From contig NZ_NMPZ01000004.1 of NCBI RefSeq assembly GCF_002224675.1, positions 62,001 to 126,000 on the forward strand: DNA of 64,000 nucleotides, read 5' to 3'. Origin of the DNA: Segatella copri (GTDB lineage: Bacteria > Bacteroidota > Bacteroidia > Bacteroidales > Bacteroidaceae). Shown piece after piece: positions 44,108 to 52,613 of the stretch; position 1 is the first letter of the stretch, and every line of letters begins with the position of its first letter. A program made the position numbers and the translations under genes. Below the pieces are notes generated by a model. The model did no database searches. It had not been told where the DNA came from and saw nothing but the letters and a program-made list of their open reading frames with translations.

Positions 44108-46090
44108 ATGATTATGGGAAGAAATTTATTTAGTACAGAAGAAATTCTGAAATTGCCCGTGACGACGAATAAATTGTCGGTTACTTGGGATGGTGGTGCT
44201 CTTTTCAAGAAGTACTCCATTGTTTCATACAGTATGAAAAGCAGGGATAAGGATCGTAAGAATCTATCTTATGAGCAGCTCTCTGACACCCCTGCCGTAT
44301 CTGTAGCAGGATTCTGGGCAAAGTATGGACAGTATGAACAAGGTTGTACCAAGTTCTTCGTACTTGTAAGAAGAGGTGATGAAAAGAAGGTGTTGGAGAG
44401 TCTTGGCAAGCAGGAAGATGTGGCTATGCGTCTCGATGACCTATCAGACTATAGTGAGAATCTGCAGAAAAGAATCATTGCATCCTTGGCTGTCAATTCG
44501 TTGGGCAAGCATGGCAAAAATGGCATGATGTATAACAATGGTCAGTTGTTGGTATGTGATGACAATAACTTTGGTATTCCTGCTTCGCGCCAGGAGCTTG
44601 TATGTTTGAAGCTAGAGGTAAATCAGTATATGAACCTCTCTGCCAAGACGGTTAGCTTTTCACATCCCAAGACCTTTGAAGACTTGAAACGCAGGAATAA
44701 TTGTGTTTTCAAGATAGGTAAGGAGATGGATGGTACTCTTTGGCTCGGTAAGCCGCTTTGTCCATTTGTTGTCAAGCAGGGTAAGGAGAACGTCTATAAC
44801 TTGGATGAGCTCTATATCCAGCAGAAGAGATTCAAGGCAACCCGCAATGTTGTCCCTTATTGGCCATTCGATTCGAAGAAATACAATCATGGCAAGTTGT
44901 TTGTGATCCGTCAGGTTGTGGATTTGGTGAATGAGAAATTTGAAAATCTTCTTGAGCTCAGTTTCACTGACTATGATGTGTTGGATTTTCAGGAAGGAAG
45001 TCCGGAGAACAAAATGCTGAAAATGTTGGCGGAATACTTTAAGGACAAGGTTATAGGTTTCGAAGATCCATTCAAGACTCCAGCTTCCAAGAAGCAGATT
45101 GCTCTGCTCAAGAATTGTATGAAAGAGGGTATCGGTAATTCTTTGGCGTTTGCAAAAAGAGGGCAAGCACCGGATGTGGTGGTTGGATTGTGTCAGCCGG
45201 AAGATGATACTGAATATTCAAAGAGCAAGTATGGTAGCTCCATAGCCATTCAGCATCTGGTTCATTCTGGAAATGAAAAGCAAGATAAGATCATTAAGAG
45301 CATGGCTATTAGAATCTTGATGGAGTTGATGGTTAAGGATTGCAATATACATTGTCAGATGCCTCCAGTCTTAGGGGAAATGATGGAGGATTGGACGTTT
45401 TACTGTTTCAAGTCAAATAAGGATGTGGCTCATGCAGGGTCTTTGTCTGCAAATATTGAAACCGGACACATGATTTTAAAGGCGTATGGCTTTTCTGACA
45501 AACAGGGAGTGGATTTCGATACATTCGTTTCCAATACCATTGGCTATGGTCCTACATCACGCATCAAAGGTTTTCGTGATTACAAGGTGATGGCCAAGGA
45601 TGGAAACATGTATCTCATCGTGGATACGGAAGAAATTCCTATATTGGATGCTTCTTATATCGATGAAGTTTATGCCAGGTATCTGGATGAAGATGATAAG
45701 GAGATTCCTACGTTGTCAGTTTTCAAGAGAAAAGCCAATGGTTGCAATCATTGGTATCTTCGTGGCTACATGGGCTTTCATTTATGGAGGGCTGAGGGCT
45801 TGAACGGTGAAGGGGCTTACTCATACATATCTGGAAATAACAGTCATAGAATTCAATTCATTGCATCTCAGAAAATAGACAAGATGCCAAGAGTACGTCG
45901 TATCTTCATCCTTGAGAAAAAGCATCCTGATAGAGTTTGGAATGATATCCAGCAACTGAAGGTCATGTTACTGGTGGGCTTTGGCCGATGGGGTGAGCAG
46001 ATGACTTATCCTTTCCCATTTAAGTTCTTGCAGGAGTATCTGGATAAGGAGAGCAAGGAAACATATGAAAAGCATTGGAGTGAATTGTGA
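44108..46090 (+). CDS. Putative pPIWI-RE/Argonaute-like protein
   Basis: A 660-residue protein with no signal peptide. The C-terminal third recalls the RNase H-fold domain of the pPIWI-RE family. Near 360-400 PDVVVGLCQPED…YSKSKYGSSIAIQHLV resembles a MID-like segment, followed by a helical stretch (KSMAIRILMELMVKD). Later come FRDYKVMAKDGNMYLI, HRIQFIASQKIDKMPRVRR and a closing MTYPFPFKFLQEYL, which parallels the PLPLHLAK-type end of that family. The catalytic DEDX tetrad is not evident. The partner gene encodes a helicase plus nuclease, as in described pPIWI-RE modules. Without profile searches this remains a moderately supported guess. Met3 (44114) is an alternative start. Confidence 0.5.
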   Translation: MIMGRNLFSTEEILKLPVTTNKLSVTWDGGALFKKYSIVSYSMKSRDKDRKNLSYEQLSDTPAVSVAGFWAKYGQYEQGCTKFFVLVRRGDEKKVLESLGKQEDVAMRLDDLSDYSENLQKRIIASLAVNSLGKHGKNGMMYNNGQLLVCDDNNFGIPASRQELVCLKLEVNQYMNLSAKTVSFSHPKTFEDLKRRNNCVFKIGKEMDGTLWLGKPLCPFVVKQGKENVYNLDELYIQQKRFKATRNVVPYWPFDSKKYNHGKLFVIRQVVDLVNEKFENLLELSFTDYDVLDFQEGSPENKMLKMLAEYFKDKVIGFEDPFKTPASKKQIALLKNCMKEGIGNSLAFAKRGQAPDVVVGLCQPEDDTEYSKSKYGSSIAIQHLVHSGNEKQDKIIKSMAIRILMELMVKDCNIHCQMPPVLGEMMEDWTFYCFKSNKDVAHAGSLSANIETGHMILKAYGFSDKQGVDFDTFVSNTIGYGPTSRIKGFRDYKVMAKDGNMYLIVDTEEIPILDASYIDEVYARYLDEDDKEIPTLSVFKRKANGCNHWYLRGYMGFHLWRAEGLNGEGAYSYISGNNSHRIQFIASQKIDKMPRVRRIFILEKKHPDRVWNDIQQLKVMLLVGFGRWGEQMTYPFPFKFLQEYLDKESKETYEKHWSEL

Positions 46091-46125
46091 TGTTTCAAGT
46101 TCCCTGTTGTAGTGATATAAGCAGG

Positions 46126-46149
46126 ACCGGTCGAAATATTTCGACCGGT
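46126..46149. terminator. Perfect 24-bp palindrome after the PIWI-RE-like gene
   Basis: ACCGGTCGAAAT (46126-46137) is followed at once by its exact reverse complement (46138-46149), 36 bp after the stop at 46090. As RNA it forms a GC-rich hairpin with a small A/U loop, so termination is likely. The perfect DNA symmetry would also suit a dimeric protein site. Confidence 0.6.
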
Positions 46150-46315
46150 TCACGTCATTCGTTTGTTTTTCGGAAGCGTATGTTCTTTCCTTTTATGGCA
46201 ATAGACAGCCATACATAATGGGAGAAAATAGGATTCTTACAGCAATGAATTGAAGATTTTTCATGCAATTCAAAAAAAGTTGTATATTTGCAGCTGGAGA
46301 CCATCTTTTTTCTGG

Positions 46316-46336
46316 TAGTGCAGATAGATTGCATAA
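46316..46336. promoter_or_regulatory. Degenerate dyad operator E
   Basis: TAGTGCAG-N5-TTGCATAA aligns to the operator family (spacer ATAGA versus ATAGG). It ends 8 bp before a TATTTTTG box at 46345-46352, the same geometry as operators A and D. The arms are no longer well matched. Confidence 0.45.
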
Positions 46337-46344
46337 TGGCTTCC

Positions 46345-46352
46345 TATTTTTG
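46345..46352 (+). promoter_or_regulatory. -7 box TATTTTTG behind operator E
   Basis: TATTTTTG fits TAnnTTTG. Transcription would run through the pseudogene at 46399 into the genes at 46656 and 47648. A second box, TATATTTG, is at 46283-46290. Confidence 0.5.
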
Positions 46353-46398
46353 TACCTGGAAAGTATCATTCTGAATAAAGATGAGGAGCGCTACTGGA

Positions 46399-46626
46399 TG
46401 ACAGGTGGTAATACGGGGATGTTACTTATACGCATCATTCTTGAGATTTACCCAATATGCCATGGAGCATCCGGAACAGAAGTTCTTGGTAACTCCTGTG
46501 GGTTGCGGTAACGCTGGATATACTCCAAAGAGATGGCGCCTATGCTCACGGATGCTGCTTTCTTGGGGAATGTATATCTGCCTATCAGCTTCAGAAAGGT
46601 GCTGATGGGAGAATTGGGAATATAAC
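46399..46626 (+). pseudogene. Frameshifted remnant of an A1S_2505-like phage-associated protein
   Basis: Broken frames together spell a familiar C-terminus: FTQYAMEHPEQKFLVTPVGCGNAGYTP in one frame, then, after a one-base shift near 46530, KEMAPMLTDAAFLGNVYLPISF…VLMGELGI in another, ending at TAA 46624-46626. The block HPE-x-K/T-FLVT-x-x-GCG-x-AG…E-x-AP matches what I recall of the A1S_2505 family of phage-associated non-structural proteins. The upstream half (MTGGNTG…) is in yet another frame. It is a decayed passenger between promoter E and the next gene. Confidence 0.55.
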
Positions 46627-46655
46627 ATCGTAAGTAAAAATATAAATCAAGAAGT

Positions 46656-47630
46656 ATGAGTCAGTTTAAAGTACATGTTCAGTATATCATTTATGGTTGT
46701 TGTGGCATTGAGCTGTTGATTGGCAATAAGCTGATCAAGTGTGATGCCGGTTATGGTGGTCCTAATCCGTTGGCCTCTTTGATTGAAGCCTGCCTGGATT
46801 TTTCCATTGCCAAGAAAGAAGGTTATGAATCAGAAGATTACATCGAAGAGACGGAAACTACATGGGATGAAGAGCCGGGGGAGATGCATCTGGAGCTGAA
46901 ATTATTAAAAAACGATATGGTCATCATGGATATACAGCAGAGGGACGATGAAAAGAACGTTCTTCAAGAATGGCATGAGACAGTTCCTTATGAAGATTTC
47001 AAGGAGGCAATTGTTGTGGAGGGCTTTCGTGTGCTGAATGCATTCGGTATCCACGGTTACTATACTGCATGGTCCGATGGTGTTGATTTTCCTTTAGCTG
47101 CACTGCTCCATCTTACAGGTAAGATTCAGTTAAATTGGGATGGAGACAATTGCTTTACGAATTTGTCCAAGGAACTGGAATGTCTTTCAAGCTATATTGA
47201 GAAACTTCAAATCAAGGAAGAGACTCATTACGATGAGTGTAAGCTATATTACGAAGCGTGGCAACTGCAAACTAGTGGCGATCCGTTTGAGGTAGGTGAT
47301 AAAGTGGATTGGACTTGCGTTATGTCTGCAGAGTATAAAAATGCTCATGGTATCATCATTGATTTTGAAGAAGAGGATCATGGCTTTGCTAAGTATTCCA
47401 TTAGTGGTATAGTTACCCAAATCATTGCAGAGCGCAGTGAGTTTCCTAAGGGAAAGAGAGTTGTCCCATATTCTCAGGCAAATACCATTCAAGAGGAAAT
47501 CCTCAGGGCAGATGGCCATGAAAAGGATTTTGGCAGTGATGAGAAAACGGATAGAACATTTTGGGGATATATCGTTACCCTCAAAGATGCTGTGGTAAAA
47601 CCCTTGCCGGAAAAGGAAAGTAACTTTTAA
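46656..47630 (+). CDS. Hypothetical protein, first of an unknown pair
   Basis: A 324-residue soluble acidic protein. The N-terminal half contains GCCGIELLIGNKLIKCDAGYGGPNPLASLIEACLDF and an acidic EDYIEETETTWDEEPGE stretch. The C-terminal third (about 210-320: FEVGDKVDWTCVMSAEYKNAHGI…GKRVVPYSQANT…FWGYIVTLKDAVVKPLP) resembles a small beta-barrel domain of unknown function seen in other bacterial proteins. No catalytic motif or membrane segment is visible. It precedes the gene at 47648 closely and lies downstream of the operator E promoter, which suggests a two-gene cassette of the island. Immunity-type proteins also have this look. Confidence 0.7.
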   Translation: MSQFKVHVQYIIYGCCGIELLIGNKLIKCDAGYGGPNPLASLIEACLDFSIAKKEGYESEDYIEETETTWDEEPGEMHLELKLLKNDMVIMDIQQRDDEKNVLQEWHETVPYEDFKEAIVVEGFRVLNAFGIHGYYTAWSDGVDFPLAALLHLTGKIQLNWDGDNCFTNLSKELECLSSYIEKLQIKEETHYDECKLYYEAWQLQTSGDPFEVGDKVDWTCVMSAEYKNAHGIIIDFEEEDHGFAKYSISGIVTQIIAERSEFPKGKRVVPYSQANTIQEEILRADGHEKDFGSDEKTDRTFWGYIVTLKDAVVKPLPEKESNF

Positions 47631-47647
47631 TGAGGGGGAGTATAGTT

Positions 47648-48412
47648 ATGGATAGAAAGTCTTTCATTCGCATATCACCAGATATTGATGTCCTGTATAT
47701 AGATAGTGATAGTTGCTGTGGTATTGCATACGGTGACGAGATTTGTAACGAGAGTCCTTCTTTGGGTCCTCGTTTCAGTATCGTAGTACCGGGAATAGAG
47801 GAATGGGTAAAGCGATACGAGAATGCAACCGACTTTGTGGAAACGGTGACAGCGCCTTCCTTTGATTGGATTACATGGCATTATGAAGGCTTATGCTTCG
47901 CTAAAGCTATTTGGGAGCAAATGCCTAGATGCTATGAGCTATATTATGAGCCGCCATTTGAGGATCATAGCGGCACTGTTGGGAAACTTCTAATCGATGA
48001 AAAGGTTGATGGGCTGATTGACAGATTGCGTCCGCTAGCTAACCTGGCTTCTGTCCCTCCTTCAATCAAGGACAACATTGAGTATAAGGTGGAACGAAAA
48101 GAAGATAGCCTACAGTTCACGTTCCGTATTAATGAATTGGTCTTTGACTTGCCTCTTTCGTTCAAATGTTTGACAGGTATTAAGCAATGGTTGAATGACA
48201 TCATCGATACAAAGACCGGGGTGTGCACTGTTCATGTACAAGAATATGACCTTCATTATTCGCATCAGACAGTAGGCATGCATCCTGAGATGGGCCGATT
48301 CTGGATTTCAAGGTGTTACCCCTATGATAGCGAGTTTTGCGCCTATGTAGATACCCAGGAGTTTGTGAAAGAGTTCTTGTCTCTGATCTTGACTTTGAAA
48401 AAAGTGATATAA
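47648..48412 (+). CDS. Hypothetical protein, second of an unknown pair
   Basis: About 254 residues from ATG 47648 (MDRKSFIRISPDIDVLYIDSDSCCGIAYGDE). An in-frame ATG at 47630 overlaps the previous stop as TAATG, but an AGGGGGAG sequence sits 7 nt before 47648, which favours the second start. The protein is soluble with Trp/Tyr-rich segments (FDWITWHYEGLCFAKAIWEQ, YELYYEPPFEDHSG). The central part reads as regular beta strands (YKVERKEDSLQFTFRINELVFDLPLSF). No known motif is recognised. Tight coupling with the 46656 gene suggests joint function. Confidence 0.65.
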   Translation: MDRKSFIRISPDIDVLYIDSDSCCGIAYGDEICNESPSLGPRFSIVVPGIEEWVKRYENATDFVETVTAPSFDWITWHYEGLCFAKAIWEQMPRCYELYYEPPFEDHSGTVGKLLIDEKVDGLIDRLRPLANLASVPPSIKDNIEYKVERKEDSLQFTFRINELVFDLPLSFKCLTGIKQWLNDIIDTKTGVCTVHVQEYDLHYSHQTVGMHPEMGRFWISRCYPYDSEFCAYVDTQEFVKEFLSLILTLKKVI

Positions 48413-48470
48413 GAACCGGTCCATACACCTTGTTAAAGTCGGCTCTGTTTAATAGTGGTCCATCAGAGGG

Positions 48471-48606
48471 GACGACTGCGAACGACCGCAATTGACCGCG
48501 AACACGACCGAAAACGACTGCAAATGGTCTAAATAACGTCTCAAAACGACTTAAAACGACCGTGAACGACCGCATCTACGACCAAAATGACCGCAATAAC
48601 GACAGC
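48471..48606 (+). repeat. Cluster of degenerate ACGACCG-type short repeats
   Basis: About a dozen copies of a (A)ACGACYG-like core, several as TGACCG or CGACTT variants, are packed into 136 bp at intervals of roughly 8-14 bp. None of the frames through it looks like a conserved protein. The arrangement resembles an iteron-like or decayed minisatellite array. Confidence 0.55.
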
Positions 48607-48757
48607 TCAGTATTATGTCAGCTGTTGTTATTGGTCTAGATTTGCTGGGCTGATTCGGGAACTTGTTGATATCAAGATAGAGAACAACAAGGTTACGGAA
48701 TTTCTTGATGTAAACCATGAACGTCTCTATAAGTATCATTGTGGGATTATGTATTAG
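48587..48757 (+). CDS. Possible small protein or remnant (56 aa)
   Basis: From ATG 48587 the frame reads MTAITTAQYYVSCCYWSRFAGLIREL…KIENNKVTEFLDVNHERLYKYHCGIMY and stops at 48755-48757. The last 35 residues have good protein character, while the first codons fall in the short-repeat cluster. It may be the tail of a decayed gene rather than an expressed peptide. Confidence 0.35.
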   Translation: MTAITTAQYYVSCCYWSRFAGLIRELVDIKIENNKVTEFLDVNHERLYKYHCGIMY

Positions 48758-48809
48758 CCGTCTCTATATCGGAAAAAGTAAGAAACAATTGAAATAATTC
48801 AATAAAAGT

Positions 48810-48840
48810 ATTGTATTTTCGAATATTATTCGTATATTTG
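48810..48840 (+). promoter_or_regulatory. Promoter of the BspA-like gene
   Basis: ATTG (48810-48813), a 19-bp spacer, then TATATTTG (48833-48840). The leader to 48979 would be about 130 nt. Confidence 0.65.
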
Positions 48841-48978
48841 CCCCGTCTATCAATGATTGTTTGCATACTTGCAACACTTATACAAATGATTTTTGGTGTG
48901 GCAGACACCTAAGCAGCTTCTGTTGCTCATCGTGCTTAAATGATAATATTGTATAGTGTTGCATAAAACGTGGAGTGT

Positions 48979-51327
48979 ATGAGCATTCATAAATTATTAT
49001 TTGTGGGGCTATTTTTATTAGTTGTGCAAGCAGTCAATGCGAGTGATGTTCATTTGAGCAGTGATACCTTGTATTGTAATTTGGAGAGTACCGATGTTGG
49101 AACATTGAAGGAAAGAGCTTCGCAGATTTCCGATTTGAATGTTATCAAGACGATGGTACTTGGGGGATACATTGCCCAAGCTGATGAAGACTTTATTCAT
49201 TCTTTGGGAAAGAAGTATAGCCTTCATAATCTTGATATGACAGAGCTTCGTAGTACGATGTCTTCCCAAGGTCTTGAGGGATGTACGTCTTTAGAATCAG
49301 TTAAATACTCCAGATTTTGGACGGAAACCGGACATTTACTTTTTGAAGATTGCACAAACTTAAAGGAAGTGATTTTTCCGGATGATTCTGAATGTTCGTT
49401 GACTTCATTTTCTTCGGGTACATTTCGTGGGTGTACATCACTTGAAACGATTTCCATCCCGGCCAGTGTCACATACTTGAATACACAAGTCTTTTATTTA
49501 TGCAATAATCTGAAGGAAATACATTGTCAGTCTGGAGTAGCTCCTATTGCCACAGTGGATACTTATGATAGCCAGTTTGAGTCGACCATCATTTATGTAC
49601 CTACAGGTGCTATCTCTAATTATAAGACTACATCCGGTTGGTGTATGTTCTCTAATTATAAGGAGGATCCGAAATTATCATACATTGGAAAGTCAGACTT
49701 GAAGAGTGATAATGTTTCTCTATCAAATGACACCCTCTATTGTAATTTGACAAGTGATGAAGTAGATAATCTGAGGGATTATGTTCTTGGTAGAGCTTCA
49801 GACTTAGGTTCTATCAAGCATGCTGTCTTGAGTGGATATCTGGGTGATAGCGATTTTTCTTTTCTTGCAGCATTAGCCAGTGCCTATCAATTGTCGTCAT
49901 TGGATATGACCAATCTCCAATCAACTTATTCATATCGTTTCCAGGGGTGCAGTCAACTTAGAGAAGTCAAGTACTCAAGATATTGGAACTCCACAGGTTT
50001 TTTATTGTTTGAAGACTGTAACAGCATCGCCAAAGTTGAATTTCCTTCGAATCCCATCAGCGGAGGTTATTTGAAACTTGATGGTGGTACTTTTAGGGGT
50101 TGTACATCATTGGAGGAAATAAGAATACCTTCTACTGTGCAATCGTTAGGTATTCAATGTTTTTATCTGTGTAGTAACTTAAAGACCATTCAGTTGGATG
50201 CTGTGGTTCCTCCTTCTGCCACGGAAGATAGTTTTGGAGACCAATTCTCCAGTGCCCGTCTGATTGTGCCAAAAGGAACCCTGGCCGATTATAAGACTGC
50301 TGCAGGATGGTCGTTGTTTAAGAATATAGAAGAAAGTACAGAGGATGTAGATCTTGCCAAGCAGGAAATCAGCGACAATGTTTCCTTCTCTGATGGTACT
50401 CTATATGTGAATTTACCTGTTGATGAGATGGGACGTTTAAGGGCAACCGTGTTGAATAAGTTCCCGGATCTAGAGCGTATCCACACTGTAGTGGTAAGCA
50501 ATTACATGAATCAGGAGGATGCAGGATTCCTCAATGCTCTGGCATCTGCCTATAACTTAAGTACGATTGACTTTACGGATTTGAAAAACTCTTTAGGCAA
50601 TTATGCTTTTCAGGGGTGCAGGAAGCTCTCCAAGGTGTATTACTCCAGGTATTGGTCATCGAGTGGATGGTATCTTTTCTGTGACTGCTCTTCCTTGGCA
50701 GAGGTTGTGTTCCCTTCAGAACCAGTGGATCAGGGTATCACCAGTTTTGAATCCGGTACTTTCAGAGGCTGTTTAACCTTGGAGGATATTTCTATTCCTA
50801 AGAATGTTACAAGAATCAGTACGCAATGTTTCTATCTTTGCCAGAATCTGAGGAATGTGACTTTCCTTGGGTCAGCTATTACAGATTTGGATAAAGGTGC
50901 TTTTGAAGGTTGCAATTCTCTTGAGACCATCACCTTGCCAAGCAGCATGTCTCTCATTGGGGAAAGATGTTTTGAAAACTGCCCGAAGATCAGAGAAATT
51001 CATTGCGATGCCATCACTCCTCCTCAGGTAAGTGAATCCGCTTTCGAAGATATTTATCAGTCTGCTACATTATATGTCCCTAAGGGCTGCCGTTCTAAAT
51101 ACGCCGAAGCCTCTGTATGGAAGAACTTCTCCAATATAGAAGAAAATGAAGCTTCTGGAATTTTGAATATAGATGCCGCTGGACAGACAGGATTGGTTTC
51201 GATCTATACTCTTGACGGAACTCCGATATACCGGGGTACGACCTCTGTCAACGTGCATCAAGTTCTCTCTAAGGGTACTTATATTGTAAAGCAGGGTCGT
51301 GGAACAAAGAAAATAATCGTAAAATAA
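48979..51327 (+). CDS. BspA-like secreted leucine-rich-repeat (LRR_5) protein
   Basis: About 782 residues from ATG 48979 (MSIHKLLFVGLFLLVVQAVNA, signal peptide); an upstream GTG at 48970 is less likely. The mature protein consists of three large homologous blocks (starting near 23, 245 and 460). Each has an N-terminal unit (LSSDTLYCNL…) followed by LRR_5 units such as AFQGC-x-x-L, FRGCTSLE-x-ISIP and FYLC-x-NLK-x-I, closed by an ATLYVPKG…Y…W…F unit. The C-terminal ~70 residues (SGILNIDAAGQTGLVSIYTLDGTPIYRG…KGTYIVKQG) resemble a type IX secretion sorting domain. Such proteins are surface-exposed adhesin-like molecules. It has its own promoter. Confidence 0.88.
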   Translation: MSIHKLLFVGLFLLVVQAVNASDVHLSSDTLYCNLESTDVGTLKERASQISDLNVIKTMVLGGYIAQADEDFIHSLGKKYSLHNLDMTELRSTMSSQGLEGCTSLESVKYSRFWTETGHLLFEDCTNLKEVIFPDDSECSLTSFSSGTFRGCTSLETISIPASVTYLNTQVFYLCNNLKEIHCQSGVAPIATVDTYDSQFESTIIYVPTGAISNYKTTSGWCMFSNYKEDPKLSYIGKSDLKSDNVSLSNDTLYCNLTSDEVDNLRDYVLGRASDLGSIKHAVLSGYLGDSDFSFLAALASAYQLSSLDMTNLQSTYSYRFQGCSQLREVKYSRYWNSTGFLLFEDCNSIAKVEFPSNPISGGYLKLDGGTFRGCTSLEEIRIPSTVQSLGIQCFYLCSNLKTIQLDAVVPPSATEDSFGDQFSSARLIVPKGTLADYKTAAGWSLFKNIEESTEDVDLAKQEISDNVSFSDGTLYVNLPVDEMGRLRATVLNKFPDLERIHTVVVSNYMNQEDAGFLNALASAYNLSTIDFTDLKNSLGNYAFQGCRKLSKVYYSRYWSSSGWYLFCDCSSLAEVVFPSEPVDQGITSFESGTFRGCLTLEDISIPKNVTRISTQCFYLCQNLRNVTFLGSAITDLDKGAFEGCNSLETITLPSSMSLIGERCFENCPKIREIHCDAITPPQVSESAFEDIYQSATLYVPKGCRSKYAEASVWKNFSNIEENEASGILNIDAAGQTGLVSIYTLDGTPIYRGTTSVNVHQVLSKGTYIVKQGRGTKKIIVK

Positions 51328-51332
51328 CAGCT

Positions 51333-51665
51333 ATGTATCATATGAATAAAGATCTGCCTTATGAGCAGCAGATGAAGGTCTTGCTTCGCTATTATGATAA
51401 GGTGGTGGAGGAGAATGAAGCTCTGAGAGCCCGCATCAAGGAGCTGGAAGAGGAAAAGGTTAAATATGGTGATCCGAAAGAGTTGCATGACTAGTTGAAA
51501 GCTTTGCCTCCTAGCGTAAAACAGCTGCGTCATGTGGCTGATGAAAGAAAAGCCAGACTCAATTGGGTGGAGAAGGAACTGACCAAGCATCTTCGCAAGA
51601 AGGGAGTGAAGATTCCTCCATTGATGACGGTGACGCAGGCTGTCAAGATGATTATAGAAGAATAG
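51333..51665 (+). pseudogene. Coiled-coil small protein interrupted by an in-frame TAG
   Basis: One frame runs from ATG 51333 to TAG 51663-51665 (111 codons) with a single internal TAG at 51492-51494. Before it is MNKDLPYEQQMKVLLRYYDK, then a Glu-rich coiled coil (ENEALRARIKELEEEK). After it comes LKALPPSVKQLRHVADERKA and …LRKKGVKIPPLMTV. The reading frame and protein character are intact on both sides, so this is a recent nonsense mutation, a sequencing error or an amber-containing gene. It starts 5 bp after the BspA-like gene. Family unknown. Confidence 0.65.
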
Positions 51666-51816
51666 AATGCCAAGAGAGAAATTGAGTAGCCCATGCAGCT
51701 TGGTTTCTCTCTTCTTACAGATGTGCAAAGTATGTCTTTTTGTGAGAAATGAATTTCATGTTGACTTATATTGCAAATAATTCTCCAAAATGAGTGTAAT
51801 TTCCGGATTTTATTAG

Positions 51817-51824
51817 TACTTTTG
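51817..51824 (+). promoter_or_regulatory. -7 box TACTTTTG upstream of the ECF sigma gene
   Basis: TACTTTTG fits TAnnTTTG and lies about 155 bp before the ATG at 51979. No good -33 is visible, so confidence is moderate. Confidence 0.45.
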
Positions 51825-51978
51825 CGGCTGACATTCAGAATTTAGCTTGTTTTCTAACTGCAGCACTAAAGTGAGTGAAAGTTCTGAAATGAAAATCCTG
51901 AGCCGCTTTTTGTAACTTGGGGGGGCTATAGATTATGGATAAGTGCTGCGGAAGTTGGGTGTGCAAATCTTATAAAGT

Positions 51979-52575
51979 GTGATGAACTCAGAAGAACAAA
52001 TTCTTTATGAACAACTGAAGGCTGGTAATGAGAGTGCATATGGCATTCTTTACAGGAACCATTATGCCATATTGTGTCATTTTGCCAATTTCTATCTACA
52101 TGATAGATTTTCTGCAGAATCTGTTGTGGAAGATGTTATCTACCACTTATGGGAAAACCGTGAAAGTTTGAATATCACCAAATCCATCAGAAGCTATTTA
52201 GTAACGGCAGTAAGGAACAAGTGTCTTGACACGCTTAAGCTCAAGAGAAACCAAAATGAAAAGCCCATATCTAGCTTATCGGATAAAGCTGGTTATTATA
52301 TGGATAGCCAAACTGCCGGTGATTCTCCTTATGGAACTCTTCTTTCCAAAGAGCTGGAGGAAAAAGTCATCCAGGCGATCGAAGAGCTTCCCGTCGAATG
52401 CAGGCAGGTGTTCATAAAAAGCAGAATGGAAAACAAGAAAAATAAGGAAATTGCAGACGAATTAGGCATTTCTGTCAATACAGTAAAGTATCATCTCAAG
52501 AATGCGCTCAAGATATTGCGAGAGAAACTGGAGCACTATCTGATAGCTTTATCCTTATTTTTGTTAATGAACTGA
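51979..52575 (+). CDS. ECF-family RNA polymerase sigma factor (FecI-like)
   Basis: A 198-residue sigma-70 family ECF factor. Region 2 is at about 20-85 (YGILYRNHYAILCHFANFY…AESVVEDVIYHLWENRESL…SIRSYLVTAVRNKCLD). Region 4 is at about 128-185 (LPVECRQVFIKSRMENKKNKEIADELGISVNTVKYHLKNALKILRE). A short hydrophobic C-terminus (LIALSLFLLMN) is typical of Bacteroides PUL sigma factors. It is followed by its FecR-like anti-sigma and a SusC with an STN domain, the usual trans-envelope signalling trio for glycan uptake. The second Met (51982) could also start it. Confidence 0.93.
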   Translation: MMNSEEQILYEQLKAGNESAYGILYRNHYAILCHFANFYLHDRFSAESVVEDVIYHLWENRESLNITKSIRSYLVTAVRNKCLDTLKLKRNQNEKPISSLSDKAGYYMDSQTAGDSPYGTLLSKELEEKVIQAIEELPVECRQVFIKSRMENKKNKEIADELGISVNTVKYHLKNALKILREKLEHYLIALSLFLLMN

Positions 52576-52613
52576 AAAAGATATTTTTTTAACTACACTT
52601 CTTTACCAGAACA

